Assembly (NCBI GenBank): GCA_002440975.1
Contig: DJWN01000006.1
Coordinates: 1-25,484 of the forward strand
Length of the DNA stretch: 25,484 bases
DNA from: Bacteroidales bacterium UBA6229
GTDB lineage: Bacteria > Bacteroidota > Bacteroidia > Bacteroidales > F082
Direction: 5' to 3'
Shown: positions 1-8,945 of the stretch, piece after piece
How the letters are laid out: every line of letters begins with the position of its first letter
Numbering within the stretch: position 1 is the first letter of the stretch
Notes under the pieces: model-generated
What the model saw: the letters and a program-made list of their open reading frames with translations, nothing else
Told to the model about the DNA's origin: nothing
The model's database searches: none
Program-made: the position numbers and the translations under genes

Positions 1-729
1 AAATGGGACAGCGATACCTCATTCTATTTGATGGGAGACCATATGCCCGGAAATTATCATAATCTAGGTTTTCTCCGGCAACCTCATTATTTCGATACCA
101 CCGGATACCTGTTTAATTCCTGGGGTGAAGCTGATACCCTGGATTTTCCGGCTTTCACTAACGGCATAGATTTTCAAAACAAGGATTCCATCTTTATCGG
201 CGGCACCCACAATATGCCTTATGCCCTCGATCCCGGCCAACAACCCGTGCCCACCTGGTTTGTTATCCTGCAAACCGACAGCTTGCTTAATGTGCGTTGG
301 GAAAGATTTTATGGTGGCAATGCCAATTATTTGATGACCAACCTCATTGCTACCCGCGATGGCGGCTGCCTGATAGCTGGCACACGCTACGATTATCTGA
401 ACGATCCCGTACCTCAAACCGATATCATCGTGCTCAAGCTCAACAGCGAAGGCCTGCTGGTAGGAGACCACGAACTGCCCGAAACCCGCATGCACGAAGC
501 CATTGTATATCCCAATCCCGGCACGGATGCCTTACAGATACGTCTGGCCGTGCAGCACCCCACAGCTTTGATGGAGCTTTTTGATGCTAATGGCAGGCTC
601 GTACTCAGCCAACATCTCCACCAAAAGGAAAACCGCATAACTGTGGATCAGTTACCATCTGGCACTTACATTTACAAACTGAGTGCTGATAAGGGTTTGA
701 TGGAGAGTGGAAAGTGGGTGAAACAATAA
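1..729 (+). CDS. Secreted protein with T9SS C-terminal sorting domain (3' part only)
   Basis: The frame is open from the first base of the window, so the N-terminus and signal peptide lie outside. About 240 residues are visible. The last ~75-80 residues have the features of a type A T9SS sorting domain: a YPNPG-type motif (VYPNPGTDALQIRL), then 'LFDANGRLVLSQ', then 'LPSGTYIYKLSADKG' and a short basic end (KWVKQ). Proteins with this tail are exported by Sec, moved across the outer membrane by the Por/T9SS machinery, and then anchored or released. The upstream part contains phrases such as 'RDGGCLIAGTRYDY' and 'DIIVLKLNSEG', which resemble the beta-propeller-like repeats of many large T9SS proteins. 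No enzymatic domain is recognisable, so the function is unknown. An internal ATG at 28 exists but is not likely to be the true start. A strong terminator follows the stop codon. Confidence 0.85.
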   Translation, partial: KWDSDTSFYLMGDHMPGNYHNLGFLRQPHYFDTTGYLFNSWGEADTLDFPAFTNGIDFQNKDSIFIGGTHNMPYALDPGQQPVPTWFVILQTDSLLNVRWERFYGGNANYLMTNLIATRDGGCLIAGTRYDYLNDPVPQTDIIVLKLNSEGLLVGDHELPETRMHEAIVYPNPGTDALQIRLAVQHPTALMELFDANGRLVLSQHLHQKENRITVDQLPSGTYIYKLSADKGLMESGKWVKQ

Positions 730-734
730 CAAAA

Positions 735-767
735 AAAACAGGAAACAGTAGCCCCGTTTCCTGTTTT
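735..767. terminator. Bidirectional intrinsic terminator between convergent genes
   Basis: A perfect 12-bp stem, AAAACAGGAAAC (735-746) with GTTTCCTGTTTT (756-767), encloses a 9-nt loop. A-rich sequence on the left and T-rich sequence on the right give U-tracts in both directions. It lies between the T9SS gene (+, stop at 729) and the mutase operon (-, stop at 785), so it can end both transcripts. Confidence 0.85.
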
Positions 768-784
768 ACTTTTAACGTTTTAAG

Positions 785-2938
785 TTATTTCCGCATCTCA
801 ATTAAAATTTCAAGCATTTTGATGGCAGCCTCTGTGATCACGGTTCCAGGCCCGAAGATGGCCACGGCACCGGCATCATAAAGGTATTGATAATCCTGAT
901 GCGGTATCACACCACCCACGATTACCATGATGTCGTCGCGGCCGAGCTTGGCGAGTTCTTCAATCACTTGCGGCACCAGTGTCTTATGTCCGGCAGCAAG
1001 GCTCGAAACACCCAGCACATGTACATCATTTTCGGCAGCCTGGCGGGCAGCTTCGGCCGGCGTTTGGAACAGTGGTCCGATATCCACATCAAAGCCAATG
1101 TCGGCATAGCCTGTAGCTACCACTTTGGCACCGCGGTCGTGTCCGTCCTGACCCATCTTGGCAATCATAATACGTGGCCGGCGTCCTTCGAGGCGGGCAA
1201 ACTCATCAGCCAAGGCTGTGGCTTTGGCATACTTTTCGTCGCCATGTGTTTCGGCTGAATACACACCCGAAATAGAACGTATCACGGCTTTGTAGCGGCC
1301 AAACACTTTTTCGCAGGCCATTGATATTTCGCCCAGTGAAGCCCTTTTGGCGGCAGCATCTACAGCCAGTTCGAGCAGGTTGCCTTCGCCGGTTTCGCAC
1401 GAACGGGTGATGGCTTCGAGTGCTTGCTGCACTTCGGCTTCGTTGCGCTGGCTGCGCAATAGTTCCAGCCGCTTGATCTGTGAAAGCCGCACGGCGGTAT
1501 TGTCAATATCCAGCGTTTCGAGCGGATCTTCTTTGTCGAGCCGATACTTATTAATGCCTACAATCACATCCTTGTGCGAATCAATACGGGCCTGTTTGCG
1601 GGCAGCAGCCTCTTCAATACGCATTTTTGGCAGGCCGGTTTCGATGGCTTTGGCCATGCCGCCCATCTCTTCAACCTCTTCAATCAAAGCCCAGGCCTTG
1701 TCAGCCAGTTCTTGTGTAAGTTTTTCCACATAATACGATCCTGCCCAGGGATCAACCACCCGGCAAATTTGTGTTTCTTCCTGAAGATAGATTTGTGTAT
1801 TTCGGGCAATACGTGCCGAGAAATCCGTTGGAAGGGCAATGGCTTCGTCCAGCGCATTGGTATGCAGCGATTGTGTATGTCCTAAAGCGGCGCCCATTGC
1901 CTCGATGCAGGTGCGTGCTACATTATTGAACGGATCCTGTTCGGTGAGGCTCCAGCCCGAAGTTTGCGTATGGGTACGCAAGGCCATGGATTTGGCATTT
2001 TTGGGATTGAATTTCTTCACGATTTTAGCCCAAAGCATACGTCCTGCGCGCATCTTGGCAATTTCCATGAAATGGTTCATACCCAATGCCCAGAAGAAAG
2101 AAAGTCGGGGTGCAAAAGCATCGATATCCAGTCCGGCTTTTAGTCCTGTGCGAATGTAATCCAATCCGTCGGCAAGCGTATAAGCCAGCTCCAGATCTGC
2201 TGTGGCACCGGCTTCCTGCATATGATAGCCCGAGATGGAAATGGAATTGAACTTGGGCATCTTTTGTGAGGTAAATTCAAAGATGTCAGCAATGATACGC
2301 ATCGAAGGTTCGGGAGGATAGATATAAGTGTTGCGTACCATAAACTCTTTCAAGATATCATTTTGAATAGTGCCCGAAAGCTCTTCAAGTTTGGCTCCCT
2401 GTTCCAAAGCCGTAACGATATAAAAAGCCATTACAGGTAATACCGCACCGTTCATGGTCATCGAAACAGACATTTTGTTGAGCGGAATCTCGTCGAACAG
2501 GATTTTCATATCCAGTACCGAATCGATGGCTACGCCGGCTTTTCCTACATCGCCCACCACGCGTTCGTGATCAGAATCGTAGCCGCGGTGGGTAGCCAGG
2601 TCGAAAGCTACTGAAAGCCCTTTTTGTCCGGCTGCCAGGTTACGGCGGTAAAAAGCGTTGGATTCTTCTGCGGTTGAAAAACCTGCGTATTGCCTGATGG
2701 TCCATGGACGCATCACATACATGCTGGCATAGGGGCCACGCAGAAAAGGTGCTAATCCGGCTGCAAATTCCAGGTGTTCCATACTTTCGAGCTCGGCAGC
2801 GGTATAAACGGGTTTCACCATGATATGTTCGGGTGTTTCCCATTCTTCAACGATCTTGTGTGTGGCTTCCCATGTGCGCGGGTCGAGCTGTGCTGCGGGA
2901 TTAGTATTGAGATTTATATTTTTGAAATTCGGTTTCAT
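785..2938 (-). CDS. mutB: Methylmalonyl-CoA mutase large (catalytic) subunit
   Basis: Adenosylcobalamin-dependent isomerase interconverting (R)-methylmalonyl-CoA and succinyl-CoA, in propionate formation or use. At 717 residues it has the usual length of the alpha subunit. The N-terminal TIM barrel (~35-560) carries the substrate-channel segment 'SMYVMRPWTIRQYAGFSTAEESN' (split here as SMY at 72-74 and RPWTIRQYAGF at 77-87). 'VRNTYIYPPEPSMRI' places Arg202 at the position that binds the methylmalonyl carboxylate in true methylmalonyl-CoA mutases. The C-terminal B12 domain (~585-717) has the DGHDRG motif at 598-603, with His600 as the lower axial cobalt ligand. The gene starts 17 nt after the small-subunit gene and is clearly co-transcribed with it. 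The shared terminator lies downstream. No epimerase or separate MeaB chaperone gene is present in this window. Confidence 0.97.
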   Translation of the reverse strand: MKPNFKNINLNTNPAAQLDPRTWEATHKIVEEWETPEHIMVKPVYTAAELESMEHLEFAAGLAPFLRGPYASMYVMRPWTIRQYAGFSTAEESNAFYRRNLAAGQKGLSVAFDLATHRGYDSDHERVVGDVGKAGVAIDSVLDMKILFDEIPLNKMSVSMTMNGAVLPVMAFYIVTALEQGAKLEELSGTIQNDILKEFMVRNTYIYPPEPSMRIIADIFEFTSQKMPKFNSISISGYHMQEAGATADLELAYTLADGLDYIRTGLKAGLDIDAFAPRLSFFWALGMNHFMEIAKMRAGRMLWAKIVKKFNPKNAKSMALRTHTQTSGWSLTEQDPFNNVARTCIEAMGAALGHTQSLHTNALDEAIALPTDFSARIARNTQIYLQEETQICRVVDPWAGSYYVEKLTQELADKAWALIEEVEEMGGMAKAIETGLPKMRIEEAAARKQARIDSHKDVIVGINKYRLDKEDPLETLDIDNTAVRLSQIKRLELLRSQRNEAEVQQALEAITRSCETGEGNLLELAVDAAAKRASLGEISMACEKVFGRYKAVIRSISGVYSAETHGDEKYAKATALADEFARLEGRRPRIMIAKMGQDGHDRGAKVVATGYADIGFDVDIGPLFQTPAEAARQAAENDVHVLGVSSLAAGHKTLVPQVIEELAKLGRDDIMVIVGGVIPHQDYQYLYDAGAVAIFGPGTVITEAAIKMLEILIEMRK

Positions 2939-2955
2939 AACAAGCTCCTTTCTGA

Positions 2956-4842
2956 TTAGTGTTTTTCAATGCCCAACAATTGCTGGAATTGCTTTAAGGT
3001 TTCGAGCAGATTACTTTTCACATGGATAAAATGCTCCATTCCGGAAGCTTTTAGCTCATCGGCCAATGGCATTGGATAACCTGCAATCACCACTATTTGA
3101 TTTGGATGCAATGCATCAAAGGCTTTGCGGGCAGTTTCGGTATATTCTTCATCAGAACTGCAAAGCACTATAATTTCAGCACCCGAATCTTTTGCAGCTT
3201 CGATTCCTTTTTCGATGCTGGCAAACCCGGCATTGTCCTGTATTTCATAGCCGGCGCATCCAAAGAAATTGGCTGCAAAACCGGCTCTGGCTTTTCGCAT
3301 GGCCAGGTTGCCATAGGTGAGCATCCACACCTTTGGACGTTTGTTTTCGCCGCTGTAACGATCAGTTTGATAGCGCAGCTTTTCGAAAGCCTGTGCACCT
3401 CGATAATTTACAATTGTCTCAACAAGTGCGGATTCGCTACGGCGGTCGTCGGCCTCAAAAATTTCGGGATGAAAATCTTGTTTCAATTGTTCGCTGGTAT
3501 TGGGATATTGATTGGTTCCCAGGATTATTTCACGGCGTTTAGCTATCTGCATATCCCTTTTCCGGGCAGCTTCTTTGATTTGTTGCTGGATAAAGCCTGC
3601 TTTCATAGCGGCCAGATATCCTCCTTTTTCCTGTATCTCCAGGAATAATTCCCAGGCTGCTTTAGTCAGCGAATCGGTTAGCGATTCCACATAATATGAT
3701 CCGGCGGCAGGATCGGCCACTTTATCAAAATAAGATTCTTCTTTGATGATCAGCTGTTGGTTGCGGGCAATACGTTCGGCAAAGGCTGTTGGCGTTTCGA
3801 ATGGCACATCAAAAGCTTGTACGGTAAGCGAATCGGCTCCGCCCAAAATGGCCGACATACTGCTGGTAGTAGTCCGAAGCATATTTACATAAGGATCGTA
3901 CACACTCAGGTTGTAAGTGGCATTGGTCAGGTGCATTTTCATCTTGCCGTTATTCGCATCATTCAGTCCGTATGCATTGGTGATATTGGCCCAGAGCAAG
4001 CGGTAAGCCCTTAGCTTGGCAATCTCCATAAAATAATTAGAGCCAACAGCCAGGTTAAATTTGATGCGCGGACTGATCTCTCCGATGAACAAGCCTTTGT
4101 CGGTGAGCCTGGTCAGGTATTCAGAAGCAAGAGCCAGCGTGTAGGCCATTTCCTGCACTATGGTGGCACCGGCATTGGTGAATATATGGCCGTTTACACC
4201 AATCACGCGCAGCTGAGGCAGGTTTTTGGAGGCTTTGATCAGCTGAAAAGCGGTTTCAAAATCAGCTTCTTCATTTTTGTACCATATGCCTCTGCGCAAA
4301 AGTCGGGCAAGGGGGTCATAGTTCACTGAAACCTTTACGGCATCTAATGGTCGATTGTATTTTATAACGAGTTTCTCGATAATTTCGACCAGCTCTAGAT
4401 GCATGGGCGTTCGGTTGAAGTTAAGCTCTGCAATATCTGCGCGGATATTCTTAAGCAGCAACTCAATATCTTCGAGTGTATAACGTTTGTTGCAACCCAA
4501 TTCAAAACCCAGCGAATCCACACCTTTCATCAGGATGTCCAGGGCTTTTTCGTTGGTGGCTTTGATGTTGTCCACCTGTAAATCCTGACGCACCAGCCAG
4601 TTGTTGCCCTTAACTTTGGTTCCTCTGACAAATGGGAACATATCAGGCAGTGCTTTCAACCATCCGATGGATTTCAGGTCTTCTGAGCGATAATAAGGTT
4701 TCACATCAAAACCTTCGTTGGTTTTCCAGATCAATTTTTTAGCATAGTCGGCTCCTTTGAGGTCTTTCAACAATTGCTCTTCCCATTGTTGGGTGGAAAC
4801 CGGCTGAAAATCAGCAAACAGCTTTTTTCCCTGCTTCTCCAT
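2956..4842 (-). CDS. mutA: Methylmalonyl-CoA mutase small (non-catalytic) subunit
   Basis: Partner of the catalytic subunit encoded directly downstream. The 628-residue protein keeps the mutase barrel fold (~30-480; 'NGHIFTNAGATIVQEMAYTLA' begins near 218, 'GSNYFMEIAKLRAYRLLWAN' spans 267-286) and a degenerate C-terminal B12-like domain (~500-628). In the latter, aligning GQDGHDRG of the large subunit with GNLAMRKA here replaces the cobalt-ligating His by Met515, so this chain cannot bind cobalamin in the base-off/His-on mode. That is the known pattern for the beta subunit of heterodimeric bacterial methylmalonyl-CoA mutases. It is the first gene of the operon. A TAATTTTG promoter element lies about 100 bp upstream. 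Confidence 0.95.
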   Translation of the reverse strand: MEKQGKKLFADFQPVSTQQWEEQLLKDLKGADYAKKLIWKTNEGFDVKPYYRSEDLKSIGWLKALPDMFPFVRGTKVKGNNWLVRQDLQVDNIKATNEKALDILMKGVDSLGFELGCNKRYTLEDIELLLKNIRADIAELNFNRTPMHLELVEIIEKLVIKYNRPLDAVKVSVNYDPLARLLRRGIWYKNEEADFETAFQLIKASKNLPQLRVIGVNGHIFTNAGATIVQEMAYTLALASEYLTRLTDKGLFIGEISPRIKFNLAVGSNYFMEIAKLRAYRLLWANITNAYGLNDANNGKMKMHLTNATYNLSVYDPYVNMLRTTTSSMSAILGGADSLTVQAFDVPFETPTAFAERIARNQQLIIKEESYFDKVADPAAGSYYVESLTDSLTKAAWELFLEIQEKGGYLAAMKAGFIQQQIKEAARKRDMQIAKRREIILGTNQYPNTSEQLKQDFHPEIFEADDRRSESALVETIVNYRGAQAFEKLRYQTDRYSGENKRPKVWMLTYGNLAMRKARAGFAANFFGCAGYEIQDNAGFASIEKGIEAAKDSGAEIIVLCSSDEEYTETARKAFDALHPNQIVVIAGYPMPLADELKASGMEHFIHVKSNLLETLKQFQQLLGIEKH

Positions 4843-4942
4843 AATTTATCATATTAGTTAATGTTGAGATTCTGTTAGCTGTCCGAATTAGAGCACTTTT
4901 GCTTTGTATCGGATTTACAGGCTTTTAATCTCTTTTGGAGTA

Positions 4943-4950
4943 CAAAATTA
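4943..4950 (-). promoter_or_regulatory. -7 element of the mutAB promoter
   Basis: Read on the minus strand this is TAATTTTG, an exact match to the Bacteroidota sigma-ABfr -7 consensus TAnnTTTG. A -33 element is poorly conserved (TGTG at a spacing of 18). Transcription from here would leave an untranslated leader of roughly 90 nt before mutA. No cobalamin riboswitch fold was recognised in that leader. Confidence 0.45.
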
Positions 4951-5060
4951 CGACAAAAATTGAGAAAGCACAGGTCGGAACTGAAATTATTGTGAAAATA
5001 TTAACAGAATTAGCGCAGCAATAAAAAAAGCTTCTGAACATGCTTTCTTTTAATTTGTTT

Positions 5061-5068
5061 TACCTTTG
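5061..5068 (+). promoter_or_regulatory. -7 element of the polyprenyl synthase promoter
   Basis: TACCTTTG matches TAnnTTTG exactly and lies 42 nt before the ATG at 5111. The -33 box is weak. The 268-bp region between the divergent mutA and polyprenyl synthase genes therefore appears to hold one promoter for each. Confidence 0.55.
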
Positions 5069-5110
5069 CCACCAGGCCGTTTCTAAATAAATAACAGCGC
5101 ACAGCAAAGC

Positions 5111-6085
5111 ATGTCGAATTTAGATCAGATCAAAAAACCGATCAGCAAAGAACTGGATCATTTTGAGCAGGTTTTTAAGGAAAGTATGCGTTCGCGCATT
5201 GGCCTGCTCGACAAGATAACCCGATACATCGTAAAAACCAAAGGCAAGCAGATGCGGCCGATGTTTGTGCTGCTATCGGCTTCGATAAACGGCGGAATCA
5301 ACGATTCTACCTACCGTGCCGCAACCCTTATCGAACTTTTGCACACTGCCACACTGGTGCATGATGATGTGGTGGACGACTCCAACGAACGCCGGGGGTT
5401 TTTCTCGATCAATGCGTTATGGAAAAACAAAATTTCGGTGCTGGTGGGCGATTTTTTGCTTTCGCGCGGCATGTTGCTGGCCATGGATCATGGTGATTTT
5501 GAATTACTTAAAATTGTTTCAGAGGCTGTGAAAGCCATGAGTGAAGGCGAGTTGCTTCAGATTGAAAAAGCCAGAAGGATGGATATCGAAGAGCCGGTTT
5601 ATTTTGAGATCATCACAAAAAAGACAGCCTCACTAATTGCTTCCTGCTGTGCTGTTGGTGCCGCTTCTGCAGGTGCTGCCCCGGAAACCATTGAGAGGAT
5701 GAGGCGGTTTGGCACCCATGTGGGTATTGCTTTTCAGATTAAGGATGATATTTTTGATTATCAACTGGATAGCGCAACAGGAAAACCCAGCGGAATTGAT
5801 ATTAAAGAACGCAAGATGACCCTGCCGCTGATTTATTTGCTTAACCAATCCGGTTTTATCGAAAAGCGTCAGATTATCCATACGGTTAAACGGCATGGCG
5901 ACAAAGCCGAAAAGGTAGCAGAGCTTATTCAAAAAGTGCAACAGGCCGGAGGCATCAGTTATGCCGAGCAAAAGATGCAGCAATACATTGATCTGGCACT
6001 TGAGCAATTGGAGGGATTGCCCAAAAGTGAATCACTTGATGCGTTAAAAAAACTCGTTGAGTTTACGGTTTCAAGAAGGAAATAG
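5111..6085 (+). CDS. ispB: Trans-polyprenyl diphosphate synthase (octaprenyl-type)
   Basis: All-trans isoprenyl chain-elongating enzyme that condenses isopentenyl diphosphate with an allylic diphosphate, most likely to make the side chain of menaquinone. The 324-residue all-helical protein has 'KGKQMRP' (44-50), which binds isopentenyl diphosphate. The first aspartate-rich motif, DDVVD, is at 85-89 within 'HDDVVDDSNERRG', and the second, DDIFD, is at 212-216 within 'FQIKDDIFDY'. Length and motifs fit the long-chain IspB-like group better than farnesyl synthases. Exact chain length cannot be read reliably from the sequence. The ATG start is 42 nt after a good -7 element. It is monocistronic and converges with asnS, with only a weak hairpin between them. 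Confidence 0.9.
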   Translation: MSNLDQIKKPISKELDHFEQVFKESMRSRIGLLDKITRYIVKTKGKQMRPMFVLLSASINGGINDSTYRAATLIELLHTATLVHDDVVDDSNERRGFFSINALWKNKISVLVGDFLLSRGMLLAMDHGDFELLKIVSEAVKAMSEGELLQIEKARRMDIEEPVYFEIITKKTASLIASCCAVGAASAGAAPETIERMRRFGTHVGIAFQIKDDIFDYQLDSATGKPSGIDIKERKMTLPLIYLLNQSGFIEKRQIIHTVKRHGDKAEKVAELIQKVQQAGGISYAEQKMQQYIDLALEQLEGLPKSESLDALKKLVEFTVSRRK

Positions 6086-6138
6086 TTTTGTGTTTAGCTT
6101 GTTTCGGCTGAAAATATCCTTAGCAGACGAATTTCCAA

Positions 6139-7578
6139 TCAAAACTCCAGATTGTAAGGTGTTCTGGGGAAGGGAATTACATCGCGGATGTTTCCCATGC
6201 CCGTCACAAACAACATCAGGCGTTCAAAGCCAAGTCCAAAGCCGGCATGTGGAACGGTGCCAAACTTGCGTGTTTCCAAAAACCACCACATCGATTCCAG
6301 GGGGATATGCGTTTCGTTCATGCGCTGAAGCAGTTTGTCGTACACTTCTTCACGTTGCGAACCGCCAATAATCTCTCCAATTCCAGGGAAGAGCACGTCC
6401 ATCGCACGAACTGTTTTGCCATCATCGTTCTGCTTCATATAAAAAGCCTTGATTTCCTTTGGATAATCGGTAAGTATTACGGGCTTTTTGAAGTGTTTTT
6501 CGACCAGATAACGCTCGTGCTCCGATTGCAGATCGGCTCCCCACTTTTCGATGGGATACTGAAATTTCCCTTTTTTGTTGTGGTTTGAATTTTTGAGGAT
6601 ATCAATAGCTTCGGTATAGGAAATGCGCTCGAAAGAATTTGACAAAACGAACTGAAGTTTTTCGATGAGTTCCATCGAGCGTTCATCAGCTTTTTTGTTT
6701 TTCTCTTCGTCCTGCTGGCGTTTACTCAGGAAAGCCAGGTCGTCGGCACAATTGTCGAGGGCATACCGGATCAGAAATTTCAGCATATCTTCAGCCAAAT
6801 CCATATTATCATGGATGTCGTTGAAAGCCACTTCGGGTTCTATCATCCAAAACTCAGCCAGGTGGCGCGAGGTATTTGAATTTTCGGCGCGAAAAGTAGG
6901 ACCAAAAGTATAAACCTTCGACATGGCCAGTGCTGCCAGCTCGGCTTCCAATTGTCCGGAAACAGTTAAGTTGGCAGCCTTGCCAAAAAAGTCTTCTTCA
7001 AAATTGATACTGCCATCCTCATGGCGTGGAAGTTTTTCAAGATCGAGGGTGGTCACCTGAAACATTTCTCCGGCTCCTTCGGCATCCGAACCGGTGATAA
7101 TGGGCGAATGGATATTGTAAAAACCTCTGTCGTTGAAAAATTTATGAATGCCAAAGATCATGGCATGACGCAAACGGGTGATCGCACTAAAGGTATTGGT
7201 ACGAAAACGCAGATGCGCTTTTTCGCGCAGAAATTCAAGTGAATGTTTTTTGGGTTGCAAAGGGTAAAAGTCGGGATTAGCCTCGCCCAGCAACTCAATG
7301 GCAGAAACGGCCATTTCAACCTTTTGTCCACTTCCTGTTGAAGGAATCAGCTTTCCATTTGCCGAAACAGAAGCACCGGTGTGCATCAGTGCCAGTTTTT
7401 CTTCCGGTATCTGCTCCAGATCCACCACCAATTGCAGGTTATGAATGGTGGAGCCGTCGTTTAGGGCGATAAATGCTACGTTTTTGCTGCCGCGTTTGGT
7501 ACGCACCCAGCCTTTTACGTTGATTTCGTACGCAAGATCCTGCATCTGCAAGGCTGCTTTGATTTCTGTTCTTTTCAC
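6139..7578 (-). CDS. asnS: Asparaginyl-tRNA synthetase
   Basis: Class IIb aminoacyl-tRNA synthetase charging tRNA-Asn, cytosolic. An N-terminal OB-fold anticodon-binding domain ('INVKGWVRTKRGSKNVAFIALNDGS') is followed by the catalytic core. Class II motif 2 is in 'FGPTFRAENSNTSRHLAEFWMIEPE', and motif 3 is in 'GFGLGFERLMLFVTGMGNIRDVIPFPRTP' at the C-terminus. The reading frame is open further, to a TTG at 7617 (492 aa). I prefer the GTG at 7578 (479 aa, starting MKRTEIKAAL) because it places GWVR at about residue 23, close to the Bacteroides protein as I recall it, and neither candidate start is ATG. A charged insertion, 'SKRQQDEEKNKKADERS', lies in the catalytic domain. The gene is divergent from the DAHP synthase gene. 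Confidence 0.95.
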   Translation of the reverse strand: MKRTEIKAALQMQDLAYEINVKGWVRTKRGSKNVAFIALNDGSTIHNLQLVVDLEQIPEEKLALMHTGASVSANGKLIPSTGSGQKVEMAVSAIELLGEANPDFYPLQPKKHSLEFLREKAHLRFRTNTFSAITRLRHAMIFGIHKFFNDRGFYNIHSPIITGSDAEGAGEMFQVTTLDLEKLPRHEDGSINFEEDFFGKAANLTVSGQLEAELAALAMSKVYTFGPTFRAENSNTSRHLAEFWMIEPEVAFNDIHDNMDLAEDMLKFLIRYALDNCADDLAFLSKRQQDEEKNKKADERSMELIEKLQFVLSNSFERISYTEAIDILKNSNHNKKGKFQYPIEKWGADLQSEHERYLVEKHFKKPVILTDYPKEIKAFYMKQNDDGKTVRAMDVLFPGIGEIIGGSQREEVYDKLLQRMNETHIPLESMWWFLETRKFGTVPHAGFGLGFERLMLFVTGMGNIRDVIPFPRTPYNLEF

Positions 7579-7758
7579 TTTATTTCTGAGTTTTGTAAGG
7601 GCTATTTCAGGCTGCAAAAAAACGAAATTTTAGCTGAATAGCAGTGGAATTTGTTTAATAGTTTGATTTTGGGGGATTTAAATGACCTTCTTAAAGGTTT
7701 CGAAACATAGATTTTAAGCCGTTCTTGCCAACAAAACTCCTTCAAAGCTGTTTAATGA

Positions 7759-7766
7759 TAACTTTG
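7759..7766 (+). promoter_or_regulatory. -7 element of the DAHP synthase promoter
   Basis: TAACTTTG matches TAnnTTTG exactly and lies 31 nt upstream of the ATG at 7798. No convincing -33 TTTG was found at the expected spacing. Confidence 0.5.
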
Positions 7767-7797
7767 CAAAAATTTATTTTTCGACTAAGCCTATCGT

Positions 7798-8892
7798 ATG
7801 AGCCCTTCTCCCAGGTTGAACAAATTGATTCAGTGGCTTCCACAGGATGACAAGCCATTTGTTATTGCAGGCCCCTGTAGTGCCGAATCGCGTGAGCAGG
7901 TTTTGGAAACAGGACGTCAGCTGGTGCGTTTGTCGCAGGTGAAGGTTTTTCGTGCTGGAATCTGGAAGCCTCGTACCCGTCCTGATGGATTTGAGGGTGC
8001 CGGCGAAGAAGGCCTTAAATGGATGAAAGAATTAAAAGCTGAAACTGGCTTGCAGCTTACTACGGAAGTTGCTAGTCCGCGTCACATCGAACTGGCCTTG
8101 AAGCATGGTATTGATATGTTTTGGATTGGAGCGCGTACAGTGGTGAATCCTTTTTCGGTTCAGGAGCTGGCCGAGGCTCTCAAAGGAGTGGATGTGCCGG
8201 TATTGGTGAAAAATCCTTTAACGCCCGACATCAAGCTGTGGATAGGAGCACTTGAGCGTATTCATAAAGCCGGCATCAACAGGTTGGCAGCCATACATCG
8301 TGGTTTTCACTATTTTAAGCAGTCGCCTTACCGCAATGCCCCCATGTGGGAAATTCCAATTGAATTAAGGAGATTGTTGCCTGCCTTACCGATGATTACG
8401 GATATCAGTCATATTACCGGCAGGCGCGATTTGCTTCAGGTTGTGGCTCAAAAGGCACTTGATCTGGAAACCAACGGCCTGATGATCGAAAGTCATTTCA
8501 ATCCTGAAAAAGCACTTACGGATGCCGATCAGCAGATTTCACCTGCCAGTCTCAAAGCAATGCTTGCCTCTTTGATCGTTAGAGAACGAACAGGAAGCAT
8601 CGATTTTCAGCATAAGCTGGAGGAGTTACGAACCGAAATAGACAAGCTTGATGGTGAACTGATCCAACTGCTGGCACGCCGGATGGAGGTAGTTAGCGAG
8701 ATTGGAGCTTACAAAAAGGAAAACAACATAACTATTCTTCAGATCAAACGCTGGAAACACATAATCGAAGACCGCCTGGCAATAGGAATAAATATGGGTC
8801 TCGACAGGGAGTTTTTATTGCTTTTGCTTGAGCTTGTTCACGAGAACAGTATCAAGTTGCAAACACAAATTTTTAATCAGGAGAAAAAATAG
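7798..8892 (+). CDS. Bifunctional DAHP synthase / chorismate mutase
   Basis: Fusion of the first shikimate-pathway enzyme (phosphoenolpyruvate + erythrose-4-phosphate to DAHP) with chorismate mutase (chorismate to prephenate, for Phe/Tyr). The N-terminal ~260 residues form the KDO8PS-like type I-beta DAHP synthase barrel: 'IAGPCSAES', 'FRAGIWKPRTRPDGFEGAGEEGL', 'LVKNPLTPD', 'IHRGFHYF', 'ITDISHITGRRD' and 'GLMIESHFNPEKALTDADQQI'. The C-terminal ~90 residues are an AroQ chorismate mutase: 'LEELRTEIDKLDGELIQLLARRMEVVSEIGAYKK', followed by 'ITILQIKRWKHIIEDR'. In such fusions the mutase domain commonly gives feedback control by prephenate; that control is inferred here, not seen. The protein is 364 residues, as usual for this fusion in Bacteroidota. 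No leader peptide or attenuator was noticed upstream. Confidence 0.93.
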   Translation: MSPSPRLNKLIQWLPQDDKPFVIAGPCSAESREQVLETGRQLVRLSQVKVFRAGIWKPRTRPDGFEGAGEEGLKWMKELKAETGLQLTTEVASPRHIELALKHGIDMFWIGARTVVNPFSVQELAEALKGVDVPVLVKNPLTPDIKLWIGALERIHKAGINRLAAIHRGFHYFKQSPYRNAPMWEIPIELRRLLPALPMITDISHITGRRDLLQVVAQKALDLETNGLMIESHFNPEKALTDADQQISPASLKAMLASLIVRERTGSIDFQHKLEELRTEIDKLDGELIQLLARRMEVVSEIGAYKKENNITILQIKRWKHIIEDRLAIGINMGLDREFLLLLLELVHENSIKLQTQIFNQEKK

Positions 8893-8924
8893 ATTGTTTT
8901 TCAATAATTCATGCATTAGATTTG
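8893..8924 (+). promoter_or_regulatory. Promoter of the first SLC13 transporter gene
   Basis: ATTG (8893-8896), 20 nt, then TAGATTTG (8917-8924) fits the Bacteroidota -33/-7 pattern (TTTG-N19-21-TAnnTTTG) with one mismatch. The expected start of transcription, near 8931, leaves only ~15 nt before the TTG start codon at 8946. That supports this unusual start. Confidence 0.55.
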
Positions 8925-8938
8925 TGATATTCAAATCT
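8918..8938. repeat. Inverted repeat over promoter and transcription start (possible operator)
   Basis: AGATTTG (8918-8924), a 7-nt spacer, then CAAATCT (8932-8938): a perfect 7-bp inverted repeat whose left arm is most of the -7 element and whose right arm lies just past the expected transcription start. No T-tract follows, so it is not a good terminator for the upstream gene. A repressor site is possible but is an inference. Confidence 0.35.
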
Positions 8939-8945
8939 GTTACTA

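Noticed and set aside
64..495. A 143-codon minus-strand ORF inside the first gene.
   Set aside because: Antisense shadow of the T9SS protein, with no known motif and no promoter.
4843..4942. A cobalamin riboswitch before the B12-dependent mutase operon.
   Set aside because: The ~100-nt leader is too short for the usual fold and no B12-box-like element was seen.
6086..6138. A terminator between the convergent polyprenyl synthase and asnS genes.
   Set aside because: Only a weak bulged stem around AGC/GCT is present.
7320..7345. The residues PSTGSGQ in asparaginyl-tRNA synthetase look like the dispersed coding repeat that inserts PSTGSGQ into proteins of some environmental bacteria.
   Set aside because: The place corresponds to a natural S-x-G-x-GQ segment of the AsnRS OB-fold, with no extra length around it, so homology explains it better.
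7685..7698. Small hairpin ACCTT-CTTA-AAGGT between asnS and the DAHP synthase gene.
   Set aside because: Only five base pairs, no T-tract and it lies upstream of both divergent genes, so a terminator is unlikely.
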